From contig CP102274.1 of NCBI GenBank assembly GCA_025149285.1, forward strand, positions 3,436,001-3,500,000: 64,000 nt of DNA, given 5' to 3'. The DNA comes from Hungatella hathewayi. Lineage in GTDB: Bacteria; Bacillota; Clostridia; Lachnospirales; Lachnospiraceae. The position numbers were made by a program, and so were the translations under genes. Every line of letters starts with the position of its first letter. Positions within the stretch are counted from its first letter, which is position 1. Of the stretch, positions 1-8,454 are shown piece after piece. The notes below the pieces were generated by a model. It saw only the letters and a program-made list of their open reading frames with translations, ran no database searches and was not told the DNA's origin.

Positions 1-1300
1 TGACCCGTTCAAAGTTGCTGACCGTATAAAACAGATTCTTAACCAGAAGATGCTGTTCCTCGTTTAACGACTGGTTATTAATTTTTACCAGATACGATGT
101 AAGCAGCTTTTCATACTGGTTGATCTTTGCTTCCAGCTTCTCCACCTGTTCCGCTTCCGCCCTGCTGTTATCCAGCAAAGCCGCCGCTGCAATATCAAAA
201 TTCTCCAGCGCTGCTTTTCCCATATTAATAACTTCCTGAGTGGCATTTTCAATCGCAAAAGATGGCGTCTCTAAAATTCTCTCATCGAGATGGCGCTGCA
301 TCTGGGAGCCCTCTGTCTCCGCCTTCCCGCTTTTACCGTCTCTGACCAGCAGGCTTGAGGCCTTAACCAGGAAGCCCGCAAACGGGAACAGCAGAAGGGT
401 ATTGCTTACATTAAACACCGTATGGAATATGGAGATCTCCACACTGCTGATCGTGGAAGACGCAAACACCGGATTCAGTTTAAAAACGATATACATGACG
501 ATTCCGAAAAAAATGGCTCCCACCGTATTAAACATGAGATGGATCCCTGCTGCCTGCTTCGCCGTCTTATTGGCTCCCACGCTGGACAGAAGCGCCGTCA
601 CGCACGTACCGATATTCTGTCCCAGCGTAATAAAGATGGCAGACTGCCAGTTCACGATTCCATTTAACGCCAGCGTCTGCAAAATCCCTACGGAGGCGGA
701 AGAGCTCTGGATAATTCCCGTTACTGCAGCTCCCGCCAGAATGCCAAGAAACGGATTTCTTCCAAGTACGGTAAACGCCTGCGCAAAAATCGGAGCATTG
801 CGGTATGGGGTGATGGCAGCCGACATAAACGTGAGACCGATAAACAGCACGCCGAAGCCCACCAGAATCTCTCCCACCTGCTTTTTCCTGCTGTTCTTAC
901 AAAACAGCGTCATGATTGCTCCCACACCCACCAGGGCCGGGGCAAAGAATTCCGGCTTCAGCATCTCGCCCCACTCGCTCATGGATACGATCCAGCTGGT
1001 CACCGTGGTTCCGATATTGGCGCCCATGATAATGCCGACCGCCTGCCCAAGATTCATAATCCCGGCATTTACAAAGCCGACGACCATAACCGTAGTGGCG
1101 GAACTGCTCTGAATAATGGCTGTGATTCCCGCTCCCAGAATCACGCCCATCAGGCGGTTCTTCGTTAATGCTCCCAACAGCTGCTGCATGCGGTGTCCCG
1201 CAGATTTCTGCAGTCCGTCCGCCATGGCGTTCATGCCATAGAGAAACATTCCCAGTCCCCCGACAAATTGAAACAGCATCTGTACATCAGTGATTGACAT
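1..1300 (-). CDS. Na/Pi cotransporter family protein with PhoU-like tail (3' end cut)
   Basis: Membrane symporter of the NptA/SLC34-like family, expected to take up phosphate with sodium. The ATG at 1300 follows a GGAGGGG Shine-Dalgarno sequence. The N-terminus is hydrophobic, with GGLGMFLYGMNAMADGLQ and then the QSSSATT signature characteristic of the family and a GANIGTT motif. The part near the window edge is a hydrophilic helical stretch rich in Glu, Lys and Leu that resembles the PhoU-like cytoplasmic domain of long bacterial versions. About 433 codons are visible with no stop, so the C-terminus lies outside the window. A phased Pho-box-like array sits just upstream, which supports a phosphate role. 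Family assignment is strong; the substrate is inferred from the family and the array. Confidence 0.9.
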   Translation of the reverse strand, partial: MSITDVQMLFQFVGGLGMFLYGMNAMADGLQKSAGHRMQQLLGALTKNRLMGVILGAGITAIIQSSSATTVMVVGFVNAGIMNLGQAVGIIMGANIGTTVTSWIVSMSEWGEMLKPEFFAPALVGVGAIMTLFCKNSRKKQVGEILVGFGVLFIGLTFMSAAITPYRNAPIFAQAFTVLGRNPFLGILAGAAVTGIIQSSSASVGILQTLALNGIVNWQSAIFITLGQNIGTCVTALLSSVGANKTAKQAAGIHLMFNTVGAIFFGIVMYIVFKLNPVFASSTISSVEISIFHTVFNVSNTLLLFPFAGFLVKASSLLVRDGKSGKAETEGSQMQRHLDERILETPSFAIENATQEVINMGKAALENFDIAAAALLDNSRAEAEQVEKLEAKINQYEKLLTSYLVKINNQSLNEEQHLLVKNLFYTVSNFERV

Positions 1301-1339
1301 AGTCCCCTCCCGGATTTCATGAAATGATTTGATTGATTA

Positions 1340-1400
1340 TGTAAGTACTATATCAAATCTATGTAAAGTATGATGCACGGGAATGTAAAATCTATGTAAA
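1340..1400 (-). promoter_or_regulatory. Phased Pho-box-like array and promoter of the Na/Pi cotransporter
   Basis: On the minus strand, TTTACA-like hexamers recur in an exact 11-bp register. Plus-strand starts are 1340 (TGTAAG), 1351 (TATCAA), 1362 (TGTAAA), 1373 (ATGCAC, weak), 1384 (TGTAAA) and 1395 (TGTAAA). Direct repeats of TT(A/T/C)ACA with an 11-bp period are the known binding pattern of PhoP/PhoB-type regulators. A TATAGT -10 element lies at 1352-1347 with no good -35, as in activator-dependent Pho promoters. That the regulator is PhoP is an inference. Confidence 0.7.
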
Positions 1401-1408
1401 ATTTTGTC

Positions 1409-2401
1409 TTACTTTAGAATTTCTTTGTATACACGAAGTACATTCCGAAAGAACACGGCTTCAATCTCTGATTCCGTAAAGCCGGCCCTTCTCATGGCCT
1501 GTTCCAGCACCGGTAAGTCTTCCGGAGATTTCAGTTCTAAGTCCCCGCCGATTCCATCGAAATCGGACCCCAGACCGATGCACTGAATTCCGCCGATTTT
1601 CTTCATATGTTTCATATGTAAAATCATGTCATCTACCCGGCTCACCGCATGTTCCCCTTTCTGCCAGTCATGCAGAAAATCCGCGCAGTAATTGATACCG
1701 GCCACCCCTCCCCGTTCCGAAAGCATCTTAACCATCTCATCCGTTAAATTTCTGGGATTGGAGGAAACCGCCCTCGCATTGGAATGGCTTGCCACAAACG
1801 GCTTCTTCGTATACCGGAACACATCCAGGATCCCCGCATCCGACAGATGGGACACATCCAGAATCATCCCCAGCCGTTCCATCTCTTCAACAAATTCAAT
1901 CCCTTTCTCCGTCAGCCCATGCTCCGTATCCGGTTCAAAGTACGCCTCCTCCCCTTCTATCCTGACGATATTCGGCCAGGCCAGCTCGTTCTTAAAATTC
2001 CACGTAAGCGTCATCATCCGCACGCCTACCCGGTAGAAATCCCTTAAAAAAGCAGTTTCCCCCTGGCATACGCCGCCTTCCTCAATCGTCAGCATGGCCG
2101 ACATCTTTCCCAGCCTCTGATTCTCCAGAATATCCTTGTACGATCTCACAATCCCAATCCGTTCCCGCTGTTCTTCCATCTCCCGGTAAAACAGATCCAC
2201 CAGCTTCATGCAGTACTCAAACGGTCGCTCATGCTTATCCAGCGGCGTATACAGAGCGAAATTCTGAAGGCAGTAATCCCCCTTCTCCATTCTCTCCAGA
2301 TCCACATGGCAGTCATTCTTCCATACCGAATGCCCCCTGCCCTCCTCCTTCCTGTAAAACAGTTCAGAAATCGTATCACAGTGCATATCCACAACCTTCA
2401 T
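1409..2401 (-). CDS. Membrane dipeptidase family protein (peptidase M19)
   Basis: Zinc dipeptidase of the renal dipeptidase family, 330 residues, usual for bacterial members. Visible metal-site motifs are DMHCDT (His7, Asp9), the IEEGG glutamate near residue 107, LDVSHLSD, the SHSNARAV histidine and GLGSDFDG near the C-terminus. No signal peptide is seen, so it is probably cytosolic and cleaves dipeptides, possibly including D-amino-acid forms. The ATG at 2401 follows an AGAGGAT-like sequence. It stands alone between the Na/Pi gene and the ABC operon. Its leader holds a short stem (2436-2441 with 2459-2464) followed by a T-run on the minus strand. Family call is strong; substrate is unknown. 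Confidence 0.92.
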   Translation of the reverse strand: MKVVDMHCDTISELFYRKEEGRGHSVWKNDCHVDLERMEKGDYCLQNFALYTPLDKHERPFEYCMKLVDLFYREMEEQRERIGIVRSYKDILENQRLGKMSAMLTIEEGGVCQGETAFLRDFYRVGVRMMTLTWNFKNELAWPNIVRIEGEEAYFEPDTEHGLTEKGIEFVEEMERLGMILDVSHLSDAGILDVFRYTKKPFVASHSNARAVSSNPRNLTDEMVKMLSERGGVAGINYCADFLHDWQKGEHAVSRVDDMILHMKHMKKIGGIQCIGLGSDFDGIGGDLELKSPEDLPVLEQAMRRAGFTESEIEAVFFRNVLRVYKEILK

Positions 2402-2551
2402 ATCCTCTAAGCTCCTCTATGTCATCATTCTTAAAAAGGAGTAACTCCAGGCGAGCTGCTCCTTCTGTAACTATGCAAATAGTATCACCATTATTCCAAC
2501 TTTGCAACCCTGCTCTCAAAAACCCCTACTTCCCAGCATAGCCAGTACACA

Positions 2552-2676
2552 GCCGAAATCGCGGCGGGGAGGCGGAGCCATGGATCTTTCAGTGTGCCGG
2601 CATCTGGATACGAGCGAAAAGAAAGCAAGACGGACACGAAAGATCCATGGCTCCGCCTCCCCGCCGCGATTTCGGC
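2552..2676. repeat. Perfect 39-bp inverted repeat (long hairpin)
   Basis: Arms at 2552-2590 and 2638-2676 are exact reverse complements over 39 bases, separated by 47 bases. The first loop bases allow a further GTGT/ACAC pairing after one bulged A. The arms are GC-rich. The hairpin begins 10 bp past the stop codon of the ABC permease. No T-run follows on either side, so a simple intrinsic terminator is not obvious. It could be a MITE or REP-like palindrome, or a processing or mRNA-protecting hairpin. Confidence 0.9.
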
Positions 2677-2685
2677 GTTTCTCTC

Positions 2686-3870
2686 TCACTCACTTCGAAG
2701 TGCATCAATCGGATTTAAATTCGCCGCCCGATTCGCCGGCATATACCCAAACAGCAGTCCAATGCCCACAGACACGCTGAAGGACACCACCACCGCGCTG
2801 GGCGTCGGCGTCGCGTTCATCCCCATGGCCGTGCCGATGACCGTAGTCGCTGCTGATCCGATGACAATTCCGATCACACCGCCGATGGAGCTGGTAACCG
2901 CCGCCTCGATGACGAACTGCTGCATGATCGTCCGCTTCTTCGCCCCCAGGGCCTTGCGGATACCGATCTCTCTGGTCCGCTCGGTTACCGATACCAGCAT
3001 GATATTCATGACTCCCACGCCCGCTACCAGCAGGGAAATGCCGGCGATTCCGCCGAGAAGCATGGACATCATGGCAATCATGGAATTCAGCGAATCCAGG
3101 AGCTCGCTCATCGCCGTGATCCGGTATAAGTCGTCATCCTTAAAGATTTCCATGAGGAAGTCATCGATTGCCGTTTTGGCCTCCTCCGTATGATTCATAT
3201 CTGCCGTGGCAAACGTATAGCTGCTGATATTGGCATTCCTCGTCATTTTCGCGGCACAGCTGTAGGGCATCCATACGAAATCATCGCTTCCGCCTGATTC
3301 CAGTTCATCGTCGTCCTGTCTCGCCGCCACGCCGATGATCCGGAATGCGTTCCCGCCAATCTTGATCGTCTGATCGATCGCTTTCTCCACGCCGCCGTAT
3401 AAGTCCCATGCCACGTAGTATCCGACCACACATACCTTCTGCCGTGATACGATATCGGAATACTGGATAAAGCGGCCTGACTCCAGTTCCATATCCTTCA
3501 TCTCCAGATACTCCTCGCTGACTCCGGACACGGTTGTGGACGTCGATGACTCCGTTCCATTCTTCACGGTCGTGGATACGGTCACATTCGGTGTCATCTG
3601 GGCAAATAAATCCCTGTTGTCCTCGTAAAACTCATACATCTCATCCACAGAGACCGAACGGGTGGAAAGGTTGGTCACATTCACCGTGATCTGATTCGTC
3701 CCCATGCTTGCGAAGCTTTCCGTCATATAAGACATCTGGCCGTTCACCAGGCTCACCAGGATAATGACGGAGGCCACGCCGATGATGATTCCCAGCATGG
3801 TCAAAAAGGACCGCATCTTATTACCCATGATACTTTTCATTGCCATTTTAAAGGATTGCAGAATATTCAT
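2686..3870 (-). CDS. MacB-like ABC transporter permease
   Basis: FtsX/MacB-family membrane subunit, 394 residues. It has one N-terminal membrane segment (about residues 18-42, after the KSIMGNKMRSFLTMLG motif typical of the family), a periplasm-type extracytoplasmic domain of roughly 220 residues, and three C-terminal segments including the ERTREIGIRKALGAKK coupling motif. It overlaps the 3' end of the ATPase gene by 23 bp, so translation is probably coupled. With the ATPase and the adaptor it should form a tripartite-style mechanotransmission transporter for a peptide, lipid or drug. Substrate not evident. A long hairpin follows the stop. Confidence 0.92.
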   Translation of the reverse strand: MNILQSFKMAMKSIMGNKMRSFLTMLGIIIGVASVIILVSLVNGQMSYMTESFASMGTNQITVNVTNLSTRSVSVDEMYEFYEDNRDLFAQMTPNVTVSTTVKNGTESSTSTTVSGVSEEYLEMKDMELESGRFIQYSDIVSRQKVCVVGYYVAWDLYGGVEKAIDQTIKIGGNAFRIIGVAARQDDDELESGGSDDFVWMPYSCAAKMTRNANISSYTFATADMNHTEEAKTAIDDFLMEIFKDDDLYRITAMSELLDSLNSMIAMMSMLLGGIAGISLLVAGVGVMNIMLVSVTERTREIGIRKALGAKKRTIMQQFVIEAAVTSSIGGVIGIVIGSAATTVIGTAMGMNATPTPSAVVVSFSVSVGIGLLFGYMPANRAANLNPIDALRSE

Positions 3871-4555
3871 TTACGTCTCCATCAAAGTTGATCTTTCCGT
3901 CATGGACCCTCACCACACGCCGCGCCTCCATTGCGATGGAGCTGTCATGGGTGATCATGACGATGGTATTGCCTTCGTCGTTTAACTGCTTTAAGAAATC
4001 CAGGACACTGCGGCTCGTCTTGGAATCCAGTGCTCCGGTGGGCTCATCGGCAAGAATCAGGGACGGGTCCCCTGCCAGAGCCCTGGCGATAGACACCCTC
4101 TGCTGCTGTCCGCCGGACAGCTGGTTCGGAAGATTCCTCCATTTTTCCGCGAGTCCCACACGCTCCAGCGAAGCCATGGCCCGCATGCGGCGGGCCGTGT
4201 TGCTGGCTCCTGCGTAGAGAAGCGGCAGCTCTACATTTTCCAGAAGATTTAACTTGGGAAGCAGATTGTACTGCTGGAAAATAAAGCCGATCATCCGGTT
4301 CCTGATATCTGCCAGCTGATTGTCCGTCATACTCCCCACATCTTTTCCACCCAGTAAGTATTCGCCGGAGCTCGGCACATCCAGAGCCCCGATGATATTC
4401 ATCAGCGTCGATTTTCCGCTTCCCGATTTTCCCACGATAGCCACAAATTCGCCGCGGTTGATCGTCAGGGAGATCCCGTCGTTGGCTCTCACCTCTTCAT
4501 CGCCCATCTCATAGACCTTATAGATATCCTTCAGTTCAATTAATGTTTCTTCCAA
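3848..4555 (-). CDS. MacB-like ABC transporter ATP-binding protein
   Basis: Cytoplasmic ATPase of the MacB/LolD class, 235 residues. It shows Walker A GKSGSGKS (residues 42-49), a Q-loop in FIFQQYNLLP, the signature LSGGQQQR, Walker B LILADEPTGALD and an H-loop histidine in MITHDSS. All motifs needed for ATP hydrolysis are present. It sits between the adaptor gene (17 bp gap) and the permease (23 bp overlap) in one operon and should energise that permease. The family is certain; the cargo is unknown. Confidence 0.95.
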   Translation of the reverse strand: MEETLIELKDIYKVYEMGDEEVRANDGISLTINRGEFVAIVGKSGSGKSTLMNIIGALDVPSSGEYLLGGKDVGSMTDNQLADIRNRMIGFIFQQYNLLPKLNLLENVELPLLYAGASNTARRMRAMASLERVGLAEKWRNLPNQLSGGQQQRVSIARALAGDPSLILADEPTGALDSKTSRSVLDFLKQLNDEGNTIVMITHDSSIAMEARRVVRVHDGKINFDGDVNEYSAIL

Positions 4556-4572
4556 GTCTCTACCTCCAGCCT

Positions 4573-6327
4573 TTACCTGGGCGCGCCGCCGTTATTTCCG
4601 CCGCTTCTGCCTCCGCTGTTTCCGCCTCCCGGAGCGCCGCCGCCCGGATTACCGCCCATGCCTCCCGGACCGCCCTGCATGCCTCCCATCATATTGAAGG
4701 ACGAGTTCACCGTGGACTCTGCCACATAGACCACATCGCCTTCGGAAAGGCCCTCTGTGATTTCCACGTAATCATCGCTGATCAGTCCTGTCTTTACGTC
4801 GACAGCCCGGAAGCCTGCCGGTATATTTCCCTGTGCCTCCGTTACCGTACCATCCTTTACATAGACCTTGTTGCCGCGCATCAGTGCATCAGCCGGGACT
4901 GTAAGCACATCCGACGCCTGATCGAGGATAATGACGCCGTCCACATTCATGCCCGGCAGAAGTTCATCCATGCCGTCATTTAGCGTTACCGTAACCGGAT
5001 AGTTGGTCACGCCGTTGGAGTAGGAACTCTGCAGACTCACATTCGTCACTGTGCCGGAAAACGTCTTCCCGCTCACCGCATCCGCAGTAATCACCACACT
5101 CTGTCCCACGGCTACTTCCTTTACATCCAGCTCATCCACCGACATTTCAAAGGTATAGCCTGACATATCGTAGATCACGGCAAGCGTCGTACTGCCGCTG
5201 TTGCTCTTCGCCACCTTGTCGCCTGCCTTGACATTTTTCGTAATCACCTGACCGGAGATCGGCGCGGTAATCGTGTAATTATCGTAATTATCCTGTGTGC
5301 TGTCCACCTTGTTCCTGGCGGATTCCAGCGTTTCCTCCGCTTTTTCCACGGAATCCTTATAGGTTCTGAGCAGCTTTTCCGCCGATTTCGATTCCATGGA
5401 GAACACAGGGGTTCCCCTGCCCACGTAATCGCCTTCGTTGACCAGCAGCTTTCCCACCTCCACACTGGATGAGATGTCTGCATTCATCACCGTCTCCAGC
5501 GTCGGCTCAAACGTTCCCTCGGAGCTGCAGATAAAGTCCCCGATCGTGGCGGTAGCGGCCATATCCGTAGTCAGGCCGCCTGGATTTGCAGCCTCGATAG
5601 TGACATACCGGACGATCCGGCCGCCGGTCAGCGTCACATCCATATTGCTCACCGCCGTGACCGTTCCCGTAAGCTGTTCTCCCGTGTCGGTCAGCGTCAG
5701 CACCGCGTCGTTCCCCGCACCGATTAACGCCGCTTCCCCGGCCAGGAAGGGCAGCTTGATCTTCATGACCTTGTCATCGTAAATATCAGCAATTTTCGTA
5801 TTGGAGCTTACTTTATCGCCTTCCTTGATATATAGTGTCCTGATGTATCCCGTCTCGGTTGACTTATACGTATTGCCGCTGTAATCGCTCAGTGCCGTGT
5901 TATAATCGTCCAGAGCCACCTCATAATTTTCCTGTGCCCTTGACAGAGAATTGTTGACGCTGGTCAGCTCCGATTCCATGGAAGAGGTGTCAATCTGGTA
6001 CAGGATCTGTCCCGCCTCTACCTGGTCCCCCTCTTCAAAATCGGCGGATATCACCTCGCCTTCCACGAGAGAGGTGATATCGTATGTATTCTTCGGGGAG
6101 ATCGTTCCTGAAGACGACAGCTCCGAGGTGATGTCACGCTTCTCCACCACCGCAGTTTTAACCTCCTTCGTGTTTGCACTGGCCGCCTTCTCCGCCTTCA
6201 TCCGGACCGCCGCGTATAGTCCCAGTATAACAGCAAGCAGGATCAGCAGAAGCAGAAGAAGCTTTTTCCCCTTTTTTCCCGTTTTTTTTCCATTTTTTGA
6301 CCTGTTTCCAAAACTTATTTTCTTCAT
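4573..6327 (-). CDS. HlyD/MacA-like efflux adaptor (membrane fusion protein)
   Basis: Adaptor subunit of 584 residues. A very basic N-terminus is followed by one membrane anchor (about residues 22-42). Then come the paired halves of a biotinyl-lipoyl-like domain (GEVISADFEEGDQVEAGQILYQ; ITAPISGQVITKNVKAGDKV) around coiled-coil segments, and beta-barrel and membrane-proximal domains. Two lipoyl-like turns occur before the last one, so the hairpin region is longer than in a simple MacA. The tail of about 45 residues is almost only Gly, Asn, Pro, Ser and Met and looks flexible and surface-exposed. It lies 14 bp after the SLH gene and 17 bp before the ATPase gene. It probably links the MacB-like pump to the cell wall. 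Confidence 0.9.
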   Translation of the reverse strand: MKKISFGNRSKNGKKTGKKGKKLLLLLLILLAVILGLYAAVRMKAEKAASANTKEVKTAVVEKRDITSELSSSGTISPKNTYDITSLVEGEVISADFEEGDQVEAGQILYQIDTSSMESELTSVNNSLSRAQENYEVALDDYNTALSDYSGNTYKSTETGYIRTLYIKEGDKVSSNTKIADIYDDKVMKIKLPFLAGEAALIGAGNDAVLTLTDTGEQLTGTVTAVSNMDVTLTGGRIVRYVTIEAANPGGLTTDMAATATIGDFICSSEGTFEPTLETVMNADISSSVEVGKLLVNEGDYVGRGTPVFSMESKSAEKLLRTYKDSVEKAEETLESARNKVDSTQDNYDNYTITAPISGQVITKNVKAGDKVAKSNSGSTTLAVIYDMSGYTFEMSVDELDVKEVAVGQSVVITADAVSGKTFSGTVTNVSLQSSYSNGVTNYPVTVTLNDGMDELLPGMNVDGVIILDQASDVLTVPADALMRGNKVYVKDGTVTEAQGNIPAGFRAVDVKTGLISDDYVEITEGLSEGDVVYVAESTVNSSFNMMGGMQGGPGGMGGNPGGGAPGGGNSGGRSGGNNGGAPR

Positions 6328-6341
6328 TTCAGGCTCTCCTG

Positions 6342-7433
6342 TCAGTCTTCAATATAATCGAGCACGGTGCGCGTTTCGTCGCCGTTATTATCCGTTGTCA
6401 CGGAATAGACCAGAGTGACCGTATCTCCCACCCGCATGTCGCCGTACGTGGAAAATGCGAACTTCATCTCGGTGCTGTCCAGCTCATACGTATTGCCGTC
6501 ATCCAGTATGATTGCGTCAGGCGTCATCAAGTCGGCAGAATTATAAATGATATTAGTGATCTCGCCGTATACCGCGGACCGGCCGTTCTCATTTTCACTT
6601 CCCACGGTATACAGCCATACGGTCTTCGATACCGGATGGTAATATACAAGAACTCCGTTATCATTCTCCAGCGCTGCTGCGATCGCATCGCTGCTGTTGG
6701 AGATCGGAGACCCATCGAGGTAAACGTTGGCAGCGCTCAGTTTAAACGGCAGATAATCGGAAAGGCGGCTCTTGCTCCTTACGATCTTCGGTCCCTTTAA
6801 GCTGTTGTCCACCATGGTAAGCGGATTGATCTCTCCATCCGAGGTCAGTTCACAGCCCAGGCTCTTTCCGAACATGGTTCCCGCCTTTGTGTCGGTCTTT
6901 AACAGATTATAAAACAGATTGATGCAGTCCTCTTTGATCAGGACCTCCTCCGGACTCTTATTCATATTTTCGTCCAGCTCCAGGAAATGGTATTTGGACT
7001 GTCTGGCTCCGGTCTGGTCTCCGGTAAAATCCGTATTGTCATATCCCAGCAGTGCCAGCACCCCTTTGATGGCTTCCTGAAGCGTCACCGATTCATCCGG
7101 TTTGAAATTACCGCCTAAATATCCCGTCATCCACCCCTGTTCCGCCGCAATCCTGATCGACGCCGCATACGCATGATCTCGCGGCACATCGGCAAATACT
7201 GAAGTGTTGCTCACACTGCTCACCGTGCTTCTGTAGGAAGACGCGTTCACCAGCATGCTGGCAAACTCGCCTCTCGTAATTGTGGAATCCATGTTGGATA
7301 CACTCATGATCCCTGATATTCCAATCACTTTTTTTCTCAGGTCAATATTAGTCGAAGCCTCTGCCGTTATGGGCATCACAGCCATGGCCGCTGTCACCAC
7401 CGCCATGGAAGCGGCTATTTTTCTTCCATTCAT
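6342..7433 (-). CDS. S-layer homology (SLH) domain protein, first gene of the efflux operon
   Basis: Secreted protein of 363 residues. The start chosen is the ATG at 7433, preceded by AGGAG, rather than the in-frame GTG 21 bases upstream. A signal peptide ends near ITAEA. Residues 40-170 hold SLH-type repeats (ITRGEFASMLVNA; FADVPRDHAYAASIRIAAEQGWMTG; FKPDESVTLQEAIKGVLALLGY). The C-terminal 120 residues form a beta-rich domain with no recognised family (YGEITNIIYN, DDGNTYELD, GDTVTLVYSV). SLH domains usually anchor proteins to cell-wall polymers. As leader gene of an adaptor-ATPase-permease operon it may anchor or sense for the pump; that role is inferred. Confidence 0.85.
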   Translation of the reverse strand: MNGRKIAASMAVVTAAMAVMPITAEASTNIDLRKKVIGISGIMSVSNMDSTITRGEFASMLVNASSYRSTVSSVSNTSVFADVPRDHAYAASIRIAAEQGWMTGYLGGNFKPDESVTLQEAIKGVLALLGYDNTDFTGDQTGARQSKYHFLELDENMNKSPEEVLIKEDCINLFYNLLKTDTKAGTMFGKSLGCELTSDGEINPLTMVDNSLKGPKIVRSKSRLSDYLPFKLSAANVYLDGSPISNSSDAIAAALENDNGVLVYYHPVSKTVWLYTVGSENENGRSAVYGEITNIIYNSADLMTPDAIILDDGNTYELDSTEMKFAFSTYGDMRVGDTVTLVYSVTTDNNGDETRTVLDYIED

Positions 7434-7510
7434 CCGATTTGCTCCTCTCTTCACTCTGTCTGTTGTTCTGCTTCAGTTTATCAGGTCCCTATGTTCATTT
7501 TGTGTCAGTA

Positions 7511-7612
7511 ACCTGAAATTAACCTGAAACTCCTTTTCAGTCATTTTCATTCGTCCCATTCTATCACAGGTACCTGAAATTAACCTGAAAGGCGGTTTCA
7601 GGCTATTTTCAG
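7511..7612. promoter_or_regulatory. Paired ACCTGAAA direct repeats between efflux operon and two-component genes
   Basis: Two near-identical elements each hold two ACCTGAAA octamers with an 11-bp period: 7511-7518 with 7522-7529, and 7572-7579 with 7583-7590. The second is followed by an opposed pair of TTTCAG at 7596 and 7607, also 11 bp apart; the first is followed by TTTTCAG at 7534 and TTTTCAT at 7544. An 11-bp direct-repeat period is the usual pattern for OmpR-family dimers, so these are probable binding sites for the adjacent response regulator. On the minus strand a TAGAAT -10-like element (7558-7563) lies after the second site. Confidence 0.7.
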
Positions 7613-7681
7613 CTTTCTTTACTATAATAGTTTATAACCGTTCAGACTATTTAAAATGCGGTTACTGGAAATGGAATGGGA

Positions 7682-7710
7682 TTGCCAAACGCGGAACCCC
7701 ATTTTATAAT
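7682..7710 (+). promoter_or_regulatory. Sigma-A promoter of the two-component operon
   Basis: TTGCCA at 7682-7687, a 17-bp spacer and TATAAT at 7705-7710. The regulator ATG at 7777 is about 60 bp downstream of the expected start site. A further TATAAT (7623-7628) lies upstream, next to the TTTCAG boxes, and could be a second, regulated start. Confidence 0.75.
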
Positions 7711-7776
7711 ATAGGTAAGGATATGGCCCGTCGGCTTTCATAGCCCGGTCATGCCGGAAAAGGAAGGAAATGATTC

Positions 7777-8454
7777 ATGAATATACTGATTGTAGAAGAT
7801 GAAGTGAGACTGGCCGATGCACTGGGACAGATTATGGAGGAGCAGCATTACCACACAGACATTGTGTATACCGGTACCGACGGCCTCTACTGCGGACTGT
7901 CGGGCGAATATGACGTCATCGTTCTGGATGTGATGCTTCCGGGTGAAAATGGGTTCGATGTGGTCAGGAAGCTGCGAAAGGCCCACGTCCAGACGCCGGT
8001 ACTGATGCTGACTGCCAGAGACGATATCAGCGACAAGGTTACCGGTCTGGACCGCGGGGCTGACGACTATATGACAAAGCCATTTGTTCCAGAAGAGCTG
8101 CTGGCACGGGTACGCGCGCTTTCCCGCAGACAGGGCGAGGTAGTCGTAGAAGAGCTTCATTTTGGAGATCTGGTCCTGAATCTTTCGACCAACGACCTTT
8201 TGCGCGGCCGAAAGTCAATCCACTTAGGCTATAAAGAATTCGAGGTATTAAAGCTGCTTATGAACAATGCCGGAAAAATCATTTCCAAAGATACGCTGAT
8301 TTCCAGGGTCTGGGGCAATGATTCTGATGCGGAGGACAATAATGTGGAAGCCTATATTTCCTTTCTTCGGAAAAAGCTTTTCTTTTTAAACTCCAGGGTG
8401 GAAATCGTAACAGTCCGGAAAGTAGGGTACCGTCTGGAGGAACCGTCATGCTGA
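7777..8454 (+). CDS. OmpR-family response regulator
   Basis: DNA-binding response regulator of 225 residues. The receiver domain (1-115) has the acidic pocket at Glu7/Asp8, phospho-acceptor Asp51 in LDVMLPGENG, the switch Thr in MLTARDD and Lys101 in TKPF. The C-terminal winged helix (about 130-222) has LGYKEFEVLKLLMNNAG and NNVEAYISFLRKKL. It overlaps the histidine kinase gene by 7 bp. It is divergent from the SLH/efflux operon, and phased repeats suited to this class lie between them, so control of that operon and of its own gene is likely. Confidence 0.95.
   Translation: MNILIVEDEVRLADALGQIMEEQHYHTDIVYTGTDGLYCGLSGEYDVIVLDVMLPGENGFDVVRKLRKAHVQTPVLMLTARDDISDKVTGLDRGADDYMTKPFVPEELLARVRALSRRQGEVVVEELHFGDLVLNLSTNDLLRGRKSIHLGYKEFEVLKLLMNNAGKIISKDTLISRVWGNDSDAEDNNVEAYISFLRKKLFFLNSRVEIVTVRKVGYRLEEPSC

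Noticed and set aside
240..1112. Plus-strand open frame of 290 codons opposite the Na/Pi gene
   Set aside because: It is an antisense shadow of the symporter reading frame, has no ribosome site and no recognisable protein.
2502..3193. Plus-strand open frames across the long inverted repeat and the permease gene
   Set aside because: They run through the hairpin and antisense to a clear permease; no start site or homology.
7511..7612. Repeated ACCTGAAATTA units considered as a short CRISPR-like or satellite array
   Set aside because: Units are 8-11 bp, only two pairs, without spacers of uniform length; regulator boxes fit better.
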